A stretch of DNA of 64,000 nt. Source: Rhodobacteraceae bacterium HLUCCA08 (GTDB taxonomy: Bacteria; Pseudomonadota; Alphaproteobacteria; Rhodobacterales; Rhodobacteraceae). Shown in pieces: positions 54,239-63,313 of this stretch (the stretch's first letter is position 1; every line of letters starts with the position of its first letter). The translations under genes and the position numbers were made by a program. The notes beneath the pieces were generated by a model, which was given only the letters and a program-made list of their open reading frames with translations, made no database searches and was not told where the DNA came from. The stretch spans positions 1 to 64,000 of the forward strand of contig LJSF01000010.1 in assembly GCA_001314655.1 (NCBI GenBank), read 5' to 3'.

Positions 54239-55889
54239 GGGCCAGCGCCTCGGCCCGGGCCGCGCTCAGGCTCTGGCCGGTCGACAGCGCCTCCGGATCC
54301 AGGGCCAGGTCGATGACGGCCGGCAGGCCGGAAGAGACCGCCCGTTCAAAGGCATCGGCGAAGTCCGCATCCCGGTCCACCCGCTCACCATGGCCGCCAT
54401 AGGCGCGGGCCAGGGCGGCGAAATCGGGGTTGACCAGGTCGGTGCCGCTGACCCGCCCGGGATAGGTCTTTTCCTGGTGCATCCGGATCGTGCCGTAGCG
54501 GCCATTGTTGGCGACGATCACCACCGGTGCGGCGCCGTGTTGCACCGCCGTCGACATCTCGGTCAGGGTCATCTGGAAACAGCCGTCGCCGGCCAGGCAG
54601 ACCACCTGCCGATCGGGATGTTCCAGCGCCGCCGCGACCGCCGCCGGAAAGCCGTAGCCCATCGACCCGCTGGTCGGCGCCAGCTGGGTGCCGAACCGTT
54701 TCCAGGCGAAATAGCGATGCCCCCAGGCGGCGTAATTGCCGGCGCCATTGGTGACGATCGCCGTCTCGGGCAGATGCTCCGACAGCCAGCGGACAACGTT
54801 TTCCAGCTTGACCGCGCCGGGGCTTTCGACCGGTTGGGCCCAGGCCTCGTATTCGGCCCGCGCGGCACCGGTCCAGGCGGCCCAGTCGCGCCCGCAGCCG
54901 GGCAGCCGGGCCAGGGCGGTGACGAACCGCACGGCATCGACATTCACCGCCAGATCGGGGGTATGGACCCGGCCCAGTTCCTCGGGCCCGGCATGGACAT
55001 GCAGCAGCCGCTGCGCCCGGCCGGCCGGATCGACCAGGGTATAGCCCCGCGTCTCGATATCGCCCAGCCGCGAGCCGATCACCATCAGCCGGTCCGCCGC
55101 CTTGACCCGGGCGGCCAGCGCCGGGTTCATGCCGACGTTCAGATCGCCCGCATAGCAGGGATGGCGGTTGTCCAGGTAATCCTGCCGGCGAAACCCCAGC
55201 GCCACCGGCACCCCCTGCGCGCTGGCGAACCGCCCCAAGGCCTGCGCCGCCTGGGGCGACCAATGCGGCCCGCCGACGATGACCAGCGGCCGGTCCGCCT
55301 CGGCCAGCCAGGCCAGCGCATCCTCGGCCACGCCCGACCAGTCCGGCCCCATCTCGACCAGCGGCGGGCGCAGCGTGACCGGGCCGGGAACCGCGCTCAG
55401 CATGTCCTCGGGCAGCGCCAGCAGAACCGGGCCGGGCCGGCCTGCGGTGGCGGTGGCAAAGGCCCGGGCGACGAATTCCGGCAGCCGCGCCGCGTCGTCC
55501 ACCTGGGCGGCCCATTTCACCAGCCCGCCGAAGGCGGCGCGATAATCGACCTCCTGGAACGCCTCGCGCCCGGTATCGCCGCGCGCGATCTGGCCCACGA
55601 ACAGCACCATCGGCGTGCTGTCCTGCATCGCCACATGCAGCCCCGCCGATGCGTTGGCCGCCCCCGGCCCCCGGGTGACGAAGGCGACCCCGGGCTGGCC
55701 GGTCAGCTTGGCCGTCGCCTCGGCCATCATCGCGGCCCCGCCCTCGTGCCGGCAGACAATGTTGGCGATGGCGCTGTCATGCAGCCCGTCCAGCACCGCC
55801 AGGAAACTTTCCCCGGGCACCGAAAACACCCGCCGCACCCCCAGCCGTTCCAGCTGCTCCACCAGGATCCGCCCGCCATGCATCGCCAT
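54231..55889 (-). CDS. Thiamine-diphosphate-dependent enzyme, acetolactate-synthase-like
   Basis: A 552-residue ThDP enzyme. The catalytic Glu is E27 in SVPGESFLAVLDG, with VCRHEGGAAMMAEA and VTRGPGAANASAGLH following; the middle domain is standard, and the ThDP motif runs GDGCFQMTLTEMSTAV through NNGRYGTI. Residues such as LGFRRQDYLDNRH are those of an uncharacterised branch close to acetolactate synthase and benzoylformate decarboxylase, so the reaction is open. ATG 55889 (MAMHGGRIL) follows a GGGGG ribosome site. It overlaps the PLP decarboxylase by eight bases. Confidence 0.86.
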   Translation of the reverse strand: MAMHGGRILVEQLERLGVRRVFSVPGESFLAVLDGLHDSAIANIVCRHEGGAAMMAEATAKLTGQPGVAFVTRGPGAANASAGLHVAMQDSTPMVLFVGQIARGDTGREAFQEVDYRAAFGGLVKWAAQVDDAARLPEFVARAFATATAGRPGPVLLALPEDMLSAVPGPVTLRPPLVEMGPDWSGVAEDALAWLAEADRPLVIVGGPHWSPQAAQALGRFASAQGVPVALGFRRQDYLDNRHPCYAGDLNVGMNPALAARVKAADRLMVIGSRLGDIETRGYTLVDPAGRAQRLLHVHAGPEELGRVHTPDLAVNVDAVRFVTALARLPGCGRDWAAWTGAARAEYEAWAQPVESPGAVKLENVVRWLSEHLPETAIVTNGAGNYAAWGHRYFAWKRFGTQLAPTSGSMGYGFPAAVAAALEHPDRQVVCLAGDGCFQMTLTEMSTAVQHGAAPVVIVANNGRYGTIRMHQEKTYPGRVSGTDLVNPDFAALARAYGGHGERVDRDADFADAFERAVSSGLPAVIDLALDPEALSTGQSLSAARAEALARG

Positions 55890-55996
55890 CTTGCCCCCTT
55901 TCGATACGGCCCCGACACTGCGCCCGGGCCGGAGCATTGGCAAGGGGGGGGCCGCGCCCTAGATCCTCCAATAACGCGAACCAGACGGAACCCCCC

Positions 55997-56533
55997 ATGT
56001 CCTACCTTTTCGGCATCTCCGGCGCCCTGCGCGCCGCCTCGACCAACACCATGCTGCTGCACGAGGCCGCCCGGCTCTACGGCCCCGACCGGTTCGAGAC
56101 CGGCGACCTGCGCCTGCCCCTGTATGACGCCGATCTGGAAGCGGCCGAGGGCATTCCCGCCGCGGTCCGGCACCTGGCCGAGCAGATCGCCGGGGCCGAG
56201 GCGGTGGTGATCGCCACGCCCGAATACAACAAGGCGCCGCCGGGTGTTCTCAAGAACGCGCTCGACTGGGTCAGCCGGGTCAAGGGCAACCCCTGGGCGG
56301 ACAAACCGGTGGCGATCATGTCGGCCGCCGCCGGACGCGCCGGCGGCGAACGGTCGCAATTCGCCCTGCGGCTGATGATGAACGCCTTCCGGCCACGGCT
56401 GCTCTACGGCCCCGAGGTGATGATCGGAAACAGCAGCCAGCATTTCGACGCCGAGGGACGGCTGACCGACGACATGGCGGTCAAGCTGCTGGGCGAGCTG
56501 ATGGATCAGCTCAAGGCGGTCGCCCGCGGCTGA
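55997..56533 (+). CDS. NADPH-dependent FMN reductase family protein
   Basis: A 178-residue flavodoxin-like reductase. SGALRAASTNTMLLHEA starts the FMN-binding part, TPEYNKAPPGVLKNALDWVSR is the family signature (Glu-Tyr-Asn) and MSAAAGRAGGERSQF follows. It reduces FMN, quinones or similar acceptors with NAD(P)H. ATG 55997; the longer frame is not supported. It is divergent from the TPP enzyme and followed by a hydratase gene after 38 bases. Confidence 0.88.
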   Translation: MSYLFGISGALRAASTNTMLLHEAARLYGPDRFETGDLRLPLYDADLEAAEGIPAAVRHLAEQIAGAEAVVIATPEYNKAPPGVLKNALDWVSRVKGNPWADKPVAIMSAAAGRAGGERSQFALRLMMNAFRPRLLYGPEVMIGNSSQHFDAEGRLTDDMAVKLLGELMDQLKAVARG

Positions 56534-56571
56534 GCCTTGCGTCCGGCTGCGGGACATGGCCATCTGGCGCC

Positions 56572-57369
56572 ATGCATGACGCCGTGACCCGCACCGCAAC
56601 CGACGTGATGGACCCGGCGCGCGCCCGGGCGCTGCAGGCGACGCTCGGCATCGCGCCGTCGATCGAGGCCGGCGATCCCCTGCCGCCCTTCTTTCATCAC
56701 CTCCATTTCTGGGACCCGGTTCCGCCCGATCGGCTGGGCCGCGACGGCCACCCGGCGCGCGGCGAGGTCCTGCCCGATCTCGGCCTGCCGCGCCGCATGT
56801 GGGGCGCCGGCCGGCTGCTGTTCCATGCCCCCCTGCTGGCCGGATCCCGGGCCGACCGCAGCAGCACGGTCGAGGCGGTGACCCGCAAGGACGGGCGCTC
56901 GGGCCCGCTCGGCCTGGTGCGCCTGCGCCACGACATCCGCCAGCGCCAGGCCCTGGTGCTGACCGAATGGCAGGATCTGGTCTATCGCCCCGACCCCGAC
57001 AAGGGCGCGCCGCCGCCAGAGCCGCCGATAGCCCCCGACACCGCCGAGGCCAGCGAAGAGGTCCGCTTCGACACCACCACGCTGTTCCGCTACTCGGCGC
57101 TGACCTTCAACGGCCACCGGATCCATTACGACCGGCCCTATGCCCGGCGGGTCGAGGGCTATGCCGATCTGGTGGTGCACGGCCCGCTTCTGGCCCAGCT
57201 GCTGATTCTGTTCGGCCAGCGGATGCTGGCCCGGCCCCTGACCGAGGTGACCTATCGCGCCACCGCGCCCCTGACCCTGCCGCAGCCGGCACTGCTGTGC
57301 TGGTCCGCGGGCGCGGCCTGGGTGCGCGGCCCCGGCGGCATCCAATGCATGACGGCCCGGTTCCGCTAG
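56572..57369 (+). CDS. MaoC-type (HTD2-like) acyl-CoA hydratase
   Basis: A 265-residue hotdog-fold hydratase. The C-terminal catalytic hotdog has LFRYSALTFNGHRIHYDRPYARRVEGY, LVVHGPLLAQL and TYRATAPLTLPQPALL, as in the mesaconyl-C4-CoA/3-methylfumaryl-CoA hydratase group. The N-terminal half (DPLPPFFHHLHFWDPVPPDRLG, LPRRMWGAGRLLFHAPLL) is the second hotdog of these double-domain enzymes. The substrate is not fixed, but the group fits the C4/C5 CoA theme of the window. It ends six bases before element A6. Confidence 0.85.
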   Translation: MHDAVTRTATDVMDPARARALQATLGIAPSIEAGDPLPPFFHHLHFWDPVPPDRLGRDGHPARGEVLPDLGLPRRMWGAGRLLFHAPLLAGSRADRSSTVEAVTRKDGRSGPLGLVRLRHDIRQRQALVLTEWQDLVYRPDPDKGAPPPEPPIAPDTAEASEEVRFDTTTLFRYSALTFNGHRIHYDRPYARRVEGYADLVVHGPLLAQLLILFGQRMLARPLTEVTYRATAPLTLPQPALLCWSAGAAWVRGPGGIQCMTARFR

Positions 57370-57374
57370 ACGGG

Positions 57375-57430
57375 CGGGACGGCGGGCGGGGCGTCTTTCC
57401 CGCGCAGGCGGGAAACAGCGGCGCCCGGCG
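57375..57430 (+). repeat. Family A intergenic element, copy A6
   Basis: The flanks match the shared words. The central hairpin is TTTCCCGC-GCAG-GCGGGAAA, an 8-bp stem with a sequence unlike the TGGCC-type of A2-A5, yet in the same place. It lies in the convergent gap between the hydratase and the FAD oxidoreductase genes. Confidence 0.8.
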
Positions 57431-57433
57431 GGC

Positions 57434-58477
57434 CTAGAGGCTCGCCGCCGGATCGAAGCTGTCCGGGATGCGGCGCCCGTCACCCTCCAGGACCAGGTCG
57501 GCCATCGCCTCGCCGGCCAGCGGCGCCACGCCGAAGCCGATCTTGAACCCGCCATTGGCGACGAATTGCCCGGGCCGCAGCGGATGCGCCCCCAGCATCG
57601 GCGCCCGGGTCCGGCTGCGCGGCCGGACCCCGGCCCAGCGTCGGGTCACCGGCGCGTCGCGCAAGGCCGGGCACAGCGCCCGCGCCCGGGCGATCACCGC
57701 GTCCAGCTGGTCGTCCGTGGCGGCCGGCGCGTCGACGTCGCGCTCGGTCGTTGATCCCACCGCGACGGTGCCATCCGCATGCGGCACCACGTGCAGGCCC
57801 GGCGCATATAGCTGCGGCGCGTCGCGCGCCGCCAACGCCAGCAGCGCGGCCTGCCCCTTGATACCGGTGCCCACCCTCCGGTCCCGGCCGGCGCTCATCG
57901 CGACCAGCCCCTGCCAGCCCGTGGCCCAGACCACGGCGCCGGCATCCGGAGCCTCTGCCACCACCTCGCCACCGCGCGCGGTGATCGCCGCGGCCAGCGC
58001 CCGACAGGCGGCCAGGGGCGAAAGCCGGGCCGACAGCGTGTCAAATATCCACATATCGGATGGGCTATCGGGCGCGAAATCCCCGATATCCGTCCTGTCG
58101 ACGATCCGCCATTCGGCCTGCCCGCGCCACAGACCAGCGGCGTTTTCGGCCCGCGCCCGCGCCCGCTCCAACGCCGCGTCATCGGCGATCGGCTGCAACC
58201 GCCCGGTCCGGCCATAGCCCGGCGACCGCCCTCCCGCGGCCGCGACCGCCGCCCACCAGGCGTCGGCCATCAGCAGGCTGTCCAGCTGGAACGCCTTCGC
58301 TTCGGTCCAGTGTTCGGGCGCATGGGGGGCCAGCGCGCCGACCACCCCGCCCGAAGCCCCGGCGCCGACGCCCTGCGGATCGACCACGCGCACCCGCGCC
58401 CCGCGCGCGGCGCAGGCCCAGGCCACCGACAGGCCGAACGCGCCCGCCCCGCGCACCGTCACATCCGGGCTTGTCAT
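57434..58477 (-). CDS. FAD-dependent oxidoreductase (DAO family), like the C-terminal half of MnmC
   Basis: A 347-residue DAO-fold oxidoreductase. The FAD-binding start is TVRGAGAFGLSVAWACAARG (GxGxxG-like), followed by GAGASGGVVGALAPHAPEHW and the late RWAGVRPRSRTRAPMLG, then FVANGGFKIGFGVAPLAGEAMADL. GASG..GAL.P is close to the start of the MnmC oxidase domain, and the gene is head-to-head with mnmD. This makes it a good candidate for the cmnm5s2U34-modifying oxidase, but D-amino-acid/glycine oxidase relatives share the fold. The start is ATG 58477. Confidence 0.8.
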   Translation of the reverse strand: MTSPDVTVRGAGAFGLSVAWACAARGARVRVVDPQGVGAGASGGVVGALAPHAPEHWTEAKAFQLDSLLMADAWWAAVAAAGGRSPGYGRTGRLQPIADDAALERARARAENAAGLWRGQAEWRIVDRTDIGDFAPDSPSDMWIFDTLSARLSPLAACRALAAAITARGGEVVAEAPDAGAVVWATGWQGLVAMSAGRDRRVGTGIKGQAALLALAARDAPQLYAPGLHVVPHADGTVAVGSTTERDVDAPAATDDQLDAVIARARALCPALRDAPVTRRWAGVRPRSRTRAPMLGAHPLRPGQFVANGGFKIGFGVAPLAGEAMADLVLEGDGRRIPDSFDPAASL

Positions 58478-58527
58478 CGCCGGCCCCCGCTTTCATTCTC
58501 GGCCCGCCCTGCATAAGGCCCCCGATC

Positions 58528-59187
58528 ATGACAGACCAGACCGCGCGGATCACCTGGCGCGACGGCACGCCGATCTCGACCCGGTTCGACGATCCCTATT
58601 TCTCGCTCGCCGACGGGCTGGCCGAAACCCGGCATGTCTTCCTGGCCGGCAACGACCTGCCGGCCCGGTTCCGCGACGGGTTTCACGTGGCCGAGCTGGG
58701 CTTCGGCACCGGGCTGAACTTTCTGGCCACGCTTCAGGCCTGGCGCGCGGCGCGCATCCCCGGCACCCTGCGCTTCACCTCTTTCGAGGCCTATCCGATG
58801 CCGCTGGCCGATCTTCAGCGCGCCCTGTCGGTCTATCCGGACCTGCCCGCCGAGGTGCTGACCGGCACCGGCACCGTCGCGCCGCATCTGCCGGGCCCGG
58901 ATTTCGATCTGACCATCGTCGAGGGCGATGCGCGGCAAAGCCTGGCCCAATGGCAGGGCCTGGCAGATGCGTGGTATCTTGACGGGTTTTCGCCCGCAAA
59001 GAACCCTGAACTGTGGCAGGCTGACCTTCTGGAACGGGTCGGCGCCCATACCGCACCCGGCGGCAGCTTCGCCACCTATACCGCCGCCGGCGATGTCCGC
59101 CGCGCCCTGCAAACCGCCGGCTTTGCCGTCGAACGTGTCCCGGGCTACGGCCGCAAGCGCCACATGAGCCGGGGATGGCGGGCCTGA
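58528..59187 (+). CDS. mnmD: tRNA 5-methylaminomethyl-2-thiouridine methyltransferase (MnmD)
   Basis: A 219-residue MnmD, the methyltransferase half of MnmC as a separate protein. The SAM site is ELGFGTGLNFLATLQAW, and later DGFSPAKNPELWQADLLERV, GGSFATYTAAGDVRRALQTAGF and GYGRKRHMSRG are diagnostic. It methylates nm5s2U34 of certain tRNAs. Its stop overlaps the DMT exporter start by one base (TGATG at 59187). Confidence 0.92.
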   Translation: MTDQTARITWRDGTPISTRFDDPYFSLADGLAETRHVFLAGNDLPARFRDGFHVAELGFGTGLNFLATLQAWRAARIPGTLRFTSFEAYPMPLADLQRALSVYPDLPAEVLTGTGTVAPHLPGPDFDLTIVEGDARQSLAQWQGLADAWYLDGFSPAKNPELWQADLLERVGAHTAPGGSFATYTAAGDVRRALQTAGFAVERVPGYGRKRHMSRGWRA

Positions 59188-60059
59188 TGCAAAGCAATCC
59201 CCGCCTCGGCATCGGGCTGATGATCGCCACCACCCTTGTCTTCGCCCTGCAGGACGGGCTCAGCCGGCACCTGGCCGGCGCCTATAACGTGGTGATGATC
59301 GTGATGATCCGCTACTGGTTCTTCGGCGCCTTCGTCATGGTCGTCGCCGCCCGCAAGGAAGGCTCGATCCGCGCCGCCGCCGCCACCCGCCAGCCGCTGC
59401 TGCAGATCGGGCGCGGGCTGCTTCTGGCGGCCGAGATCTGCGTCATGGTCCTGGGCTTCGTCCATCTGGGCCTGGTCGAAAGCCATGCCGCCTTCGCCTG
59501 CTACCCGCTGCTGGTGGCGGTGCTGTCGGGGCCGGTGCTGGGCGAACATGTGGGCTGGCGGCGCTGGCTGGCGATCATCCTGGGCTTCATCGGCGTGCTG
59601 ATCATCCTGCAACCGGGCCGCGGCGTGATGTCCTGGGCGGCGGTGTTTCCGCTGGCCGCGGCGGCGATGTTCGCGCTTTATGCCCTGCTGACCCGCTATG
59701 CGGCCCGGGCCGACAGCACGGCGACCTCGTTCTTCTGGACCGGCACGGTGGGGGCGGTGGCGCTGACCCTGGTGGGCCTCTGGTTCTGGGAGCCGATGAC
59801 CGGCCGCGACTGGGCGCTGATGGGCGCCCTGTGCCTGTCCGGCGCGCTGGGGCACTGGCTGCTGATCCGCACCTACGAGGTGGCCGAGGCCAGCGCGGTC
59901 CAGCCCTTCGCCTATCTGCAACTGGTCTTCGCCAGCCTGCTGGGGATCACCGTGTTCGGCGAATCCCTGCGCATCAGCCTGGTGCTGGGCGCGGGGCTGG
60001 TCGTGGCGGCGGGGCTGTTCACCTTCTGGCGCGCGCAACGGGCGGCACGGCCCGGCTAG
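59187..60059 (+). CDS. DMT-superfamily (EamA) exporter
   Basis: A 290-residue ten-helix transporter with two EamA repeats: ATTLVFALQDGLSRHLAGAY to LIILQPGRGV, and VFPLAAAAMFALYALLTRYA to SLVLGAGLVVAAGLFTFWR. Such proteins export amino acids, nucleosides or drugs; the substrate is not known. ATG 59187 overlaps the mnmD stop; ATG 59175 is an alternative. It is convergent with slt, whose stop overlaps by four bases. Confidence 0.87.
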   Translation: MQSNPRLGIGLMIATTLVFALQDGLSRHLAGAYNVVMIVMIRYWFFGAFVMVVAARKEGSIRAAAATRQPLLQIGRGLLLAAEICVMVLGFVHLGLVESHAAFACYPLLVAVLSGPVLGEHVGWRRWLAIILGFIGVLIILQPGRGVMSWAAVFPLAAAAMFALYALLTRYAARADSTATSFFWTGTVGAVALTLVGLWFWEPMTGRDWALMGALCLSGALGHWLLIRTYEVAEASAVQPFAYLQLVFASLLGITVFGESLRISLVLGAGLVVAAGLFTFWRAQRAARPG

Positions 60060-62194
60060 GGCCGGGCCCGCGGACGGGGCGAGGTGCCGGGCGCCGCGGC
60101 CGCCTCCCCGGGGTCGGGCCGGGCGCTTTCCTCGTCGGTCGCTTCGGCGGCGATCGGCGGCTCGGGCAGGACCACGGTATTGGGGGCCGGGGTCATCGGC
60201 GGCGAGTGCGGCCGGGCCATCGGGCGGATCACCGGCAGGGCACCGCGCAGCAGGGCCTCGAACTCGACCGCGCCGGCCTCGCCGGTCAGCCGCGCCCGGT
60301 AGATCGGCATCGCCTCGGTCACGCGCATCACGTAGTTGCGGGTCTCGCGGAACGGGATGTGCTCGATCCAGTCCACCGGGTCGATCTGCCCCAGCCGCGG
60401 ATCGCCGCGATCGCCGATCCATTGCCGCGGCCGCGACGGGCCGGCATTGTAGCCGGCGGCGATCATCACCGGGCTGGCGCCGAACTGCGCCTCCAGGTTG
60501 GCCAGATAGCGGGTGCCCAGCGCGGCATTGTATTGCCAATCCGTGACCAGGCGCTGGCGGCTGTAGGGCAGGTCCAGCTCTGTGGCGACCTCCTGCGCCG
60601 TGGCCGGCATCAGCTGCATCAGGCCCAGCGCCCCGACCGGGCTGCCGGCATCGGTGCGGAATTCGCTTTCCTGCCGCGCGATGGCCAGGGCCAGGGCCGG
60701 CTCCACCGGCCAGTCGCCCCGGGCCAGCCCGTGCAGCGGGAACAGGATGTCGGGCACCACCTCGCCGCGGGCGACGCCGACCTTGGCGACCAGCAGGGCA
60801 TAGAAGGGCTCGTCCATCTCCATCAGCAGCTGGCCCAGCTGGCCCAGGCCGTCGCGGTCCAGATCCTCGGCCAGGGCGCGCAGGAACAGCACCGCCAGGC
60901 CGCGTTCGCCGCCCCCCAGCAGCATCAGCGCGGCGCGGGTCCGGTCATCGTCCAGCAGCGGGCCGGCCTGCCAGTCGGGGAACAGCTCGCCGCCGGCCAG
61001 GTCCGGGTCCAGCTCCAGCCCGGCGCGTTCCGCCGCCAGCAACCCGTAGAACGCGGTCTGATGCCGGGCGGCCGCGACATAGGCGCCGCGGGCCGAGATC
61101 GGATCATCCAGCGCCTCATGGGCGCGGCCCAGCCAATAGCCGGCGCGCGCCCTGGAAATCGGCGTCTCGACGGCCGCGTCGAAGCGTTGGAAATGTTCCA
61201 GCGCCAGGGCGGGCTCGTCCATGTAGGTCAGCGCCAGGTACCCGGCGAGCCATTCGAGATCGGCATAATCGCCGCCCTCGGTCAGGTGGTGGCCGGTGGC
61301 CAGGGCATAGGCGCGGTCGATCCGGCCCTCGCGCATGTCCCAGCGCGCCAGGATCCGGCGCCAGCTGGCCCAGCGCCAGGGAACCCCCAGCGCCTCGGGG
61401 CTGGAGGAGCGCTCCTGCAGGATGGCGATCGCCTCGGTCCGCTCGCCCCGGTCGGCCAGCCAGATGAACCGCGCCTGGGCCAGGCCGGGATCGTCGCGCA
61501 GCGCCGCGGGCACAGCGTCGGCCAGGGCCTCGGCATCGGCGGATTTGCGGATATAGCCGATCCGTGCGGCGACCAGCGCCGCCCGGTCGTCGTCCAGATA
61601 GGGCAACAGCCGCCCGGCATCCGACACCCGCCAGCGCCACAGCAGCATGTCGGCCCGGTCGGCATGATGCGGCGCGACGATATCGGGGAAGGCCTCGATC
61701 ACCGCCTCGAACCCCTCGTCGTCCAGGCCCAGATCGCGCCAGGTCGCGACCAGCCCGGCCCGCGCCGCATCGGGCTGGCCCCCGGCGAACCGCGCCTCGG
61801 CCAGGCGCACCGCGCCCTGGCCGGTCAGCGGCATCCGGTCGGCGAAAAAGGCCAGCACCGTATCCGGCGGCAAGCCCTTGGGGATCGAGCGTTCGGCGGC
61901 GGCCAGCAGGCTGTCCTGCCCGGGCCAATCCGGCCGCGCGGTCAGGAAGGCAGAGTAATCGGCCAGCACCGCGTCGCCGTCGCGCAGCCGCATCCAGGTC
62001 ACCAGGTCGCGCGCCACGACGTCGGATCCGGCCAGGGCATAGGCCACGTCCCAGGTCCCGGCCTGCATCGCCGCGAACATCGCCGCCATGTTGCCGCGCC
62101 CCGGCGTTTCCTGCGCCGTGGCGACCGGCGCCATGCCCATCGCCAGGGCAAGGGCGAGCGGTCTCAACAAGGCGATCAGGCGGGACTGTCTCAT
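60056..62194 (-). CDS. slt: Soluble lytic murein transglycosylase (Slt70-like)
   Basis: A 712-residue secreted enzyme (signal MRQSRLIALLRPLALALAMGMAP). Residues 30-480 are alpha-helical TPR-like repeats forming the ring (rows such as DLEWLAGYLALTYMDEPALALEHF). The C-terminal goose-lysozyme-like domain has catalytic Glu E509 in AIARQESEFR, then LGLMQLMPATAQEVA and AAGYNAGPSRPRQWI. An extra proline-rich tail follows (about 650-712). It cleaves murein glycan. It is divergent from dapA, a common arrangement in Rhodobacterales. Confidence 0.94.
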   Translation of the reverse strand: MRQSRLIALLRPLALALAMGMAPVATAQETPGRGNMAAMFAAMQAGTWDVAYALAGSDVVARDLVTWMRLRDGDAVLADYSAFLTARPDWPGQDSLLAAAERSIPKGLPPDTVLAFFADRMPLTGQGAVRLAEARFAGGQPDAARAGLVATWRDLGLDDEGFEAVIEAFPDIVAPHHADRADMLLWRWRVSDAGRLLPYLDDDRAALVAARIGYIRKSADAEALADAVPAALRDDPGLAQARFIWLADRGERTEAIAILQERSSSPEALGVPWRWASWRRILARWDMREGRIDRAYALATGHHLTEGGDYADLEWLAGYLALTYMDEPALALEHFQRFDAAVETPISRARAGYWLGRAHEALDDPISARGAYVAAARHQTAFYGLLAAERAGLELDPDLAGGELFPDWQAGPLLDDDRTRAALMLLGGGERGLAVLFLRALAEDLDRDGLGQLGQLLMEMDEPFYALLVAKVGVARGEVVPDILFPLHGLARGDWPVEPALALAIARQESEFRTDAGSPVGALGLMQLMPATAQEVATELDLPYSRQRLVTDWQYNAALGTRYLANLEAQFGASPVMIAAGYNAGPSRPRQWIGDRGDPRLGQIDPVDWIEHIPFRETRNYVMRVTEAMPIYRARLTGEAGAVEFEALLRGALPVIRPMARPHSPPMTPAPNTVVLPEPPIAAEATDEESARPDPGEAAAAPGTSPRPRARP

Positions 62195-62241
62195 GCTGGG
62201 CGGGACCCTAGCCGATGGCCACGCGCTGGCAACTCACAAAC

Positions 62242-62270
62242 TTGGCAAAGCGCGCGAAGCGCACTAGTGT
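62242..62270 (+). promoter_or_regulatory. Candidate promoter of dapA
   Basis: TTGGCA (62242-62247), a 17-base spacer and TAGTGT (62265-62270) lie 58 bases before the dapA ATG. The match is fair, and it lies in the divergent gap with slt. Confidence 0.3.
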
Positions 62271-62327
62271 CCGCGCACTTTTGCAGCCGGGCGGCCTGGC
62301 GCCGCCCACAAGAACAGGAAGCGCGTC

Positions 62328-63200
62328 ATGATCCAGGGGTCCATTCCCGCACTCGTCACGCCGTTCGCGGACGGCCAGCTCGATCTCGACACGCTGAAAA
62401 AGCTGGTCGACTGGCAGATCGACCAGGGCAGCCACGGGCTGGTTCCGGTCGGCACCACGGGCGAAAGCCCGACCCTGACGCACGAGGAACACGACATCGT
62501 CGTCGCCACGGTCATCGAACAGGCCGCCGGCCGGGTGCCGGTGATCGCCGGCGCCGGGTCGAATTCGACGCGCGAAACCGAACGCCTGGTCAAGGCCGCG
62601 AAGGCCGCCGGCGCCGATGCCGCGCTGGTCGTCACGCCCTATTACAACAAGCCGACCCAGGCCGGGCTGATCGAACATTTCACCCGCGCCGCCGAATGCG
62701 GCCTGCCGATCATCATCTACAACATCCCCGGCCGTTCGGCGGTCGACATGATGCCCGACACGATGGGCAGGCTGGCGGAACATCCGATGATCATCGGCGT
62801 CAAGGACGCCACCGGCGATCTCAGCCGCACGCCGAAGCAGCGCATGACCTGCGGCGCCGATTTCATCCAGCTGTCGGGCGAGGATGCGACGGCGATCGGG
62901 CTGAATGCCCATGGCGGGCGCGGCTGCATCTCGGTCACCGCCAATGTCGCCCCGGCGCTTTGCGCGCAAATGCAGGAGGCGACCCTGGCCGGCGATTACG
63001 ACACTGCCCGGTCGATCAACGACCGGCTGATGCCGCTGCACCTGGCGATCTTCATGGAACCGGGCGTCTGCGGGGCCAAATACGGCCTGTCCCTGCTGGG
63101 CCGCTGCCGCGAGGACGTGCGCGCGCCCCTGGTCGGCCTGTCCGACGGGGTCAAGCTGGCGGTCAAGGACGCGATGATCCATGCCGGGCTGCTGAACTGA
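62328..63200 (+). CDS. dapA: 4-hydroxy-tetrahydrodipicolinate synthase
   Basis: A 290-residue DapA, which condenses pyruvate with aspartate semialdehyde for lysine and meso-diaminopimelate. The signatures are [26 protein letters not shown], Tyr131 in YNIPGRS and the Schiff-base lysine K159 in [10 protein letters not shown], then [13 protein letters not shown] and [17 protein letters not shown] 62328 follows AGGAAGC. It is divergent from slt. Confidence 0.96.
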   Translation: MIQGSIPALVTPFADGQLDLDTLKKLVDWQIDQGSHGLVPVGTTGESPTLTHEEHDIVVATVIEQAAGRVPVIAGAGSNSTRETERLVKAAKAAGADAALVVTPYYNKPTQAGLIEHFTRAAECGLPIIIYNIPGRSAVDMMPDTMGRLAEHPMIIGVKDATGDLSRTPKQRMTCGADFIQLSGEDATAIGLNAHGGRGCISVTANVAPALCAQMQEATLAGDYDTARSINDRLMPLHLAIFMEPGVCGAKYGLSLLGRCREDVRAPLVGLSDGVKLAVKDAMIHAGLLN

Positions 63201-63313
63201 GGGCGCCGCCCGGTTCACCGATCGGAACCCGCGGCGCCATCCGGTTCCGGGCGCCGCCGCCGCCACAAGCGCCCGCCGCGCCGCAGGCGCTGATCCGGTG
63301 CCGCGTCAGCGGC

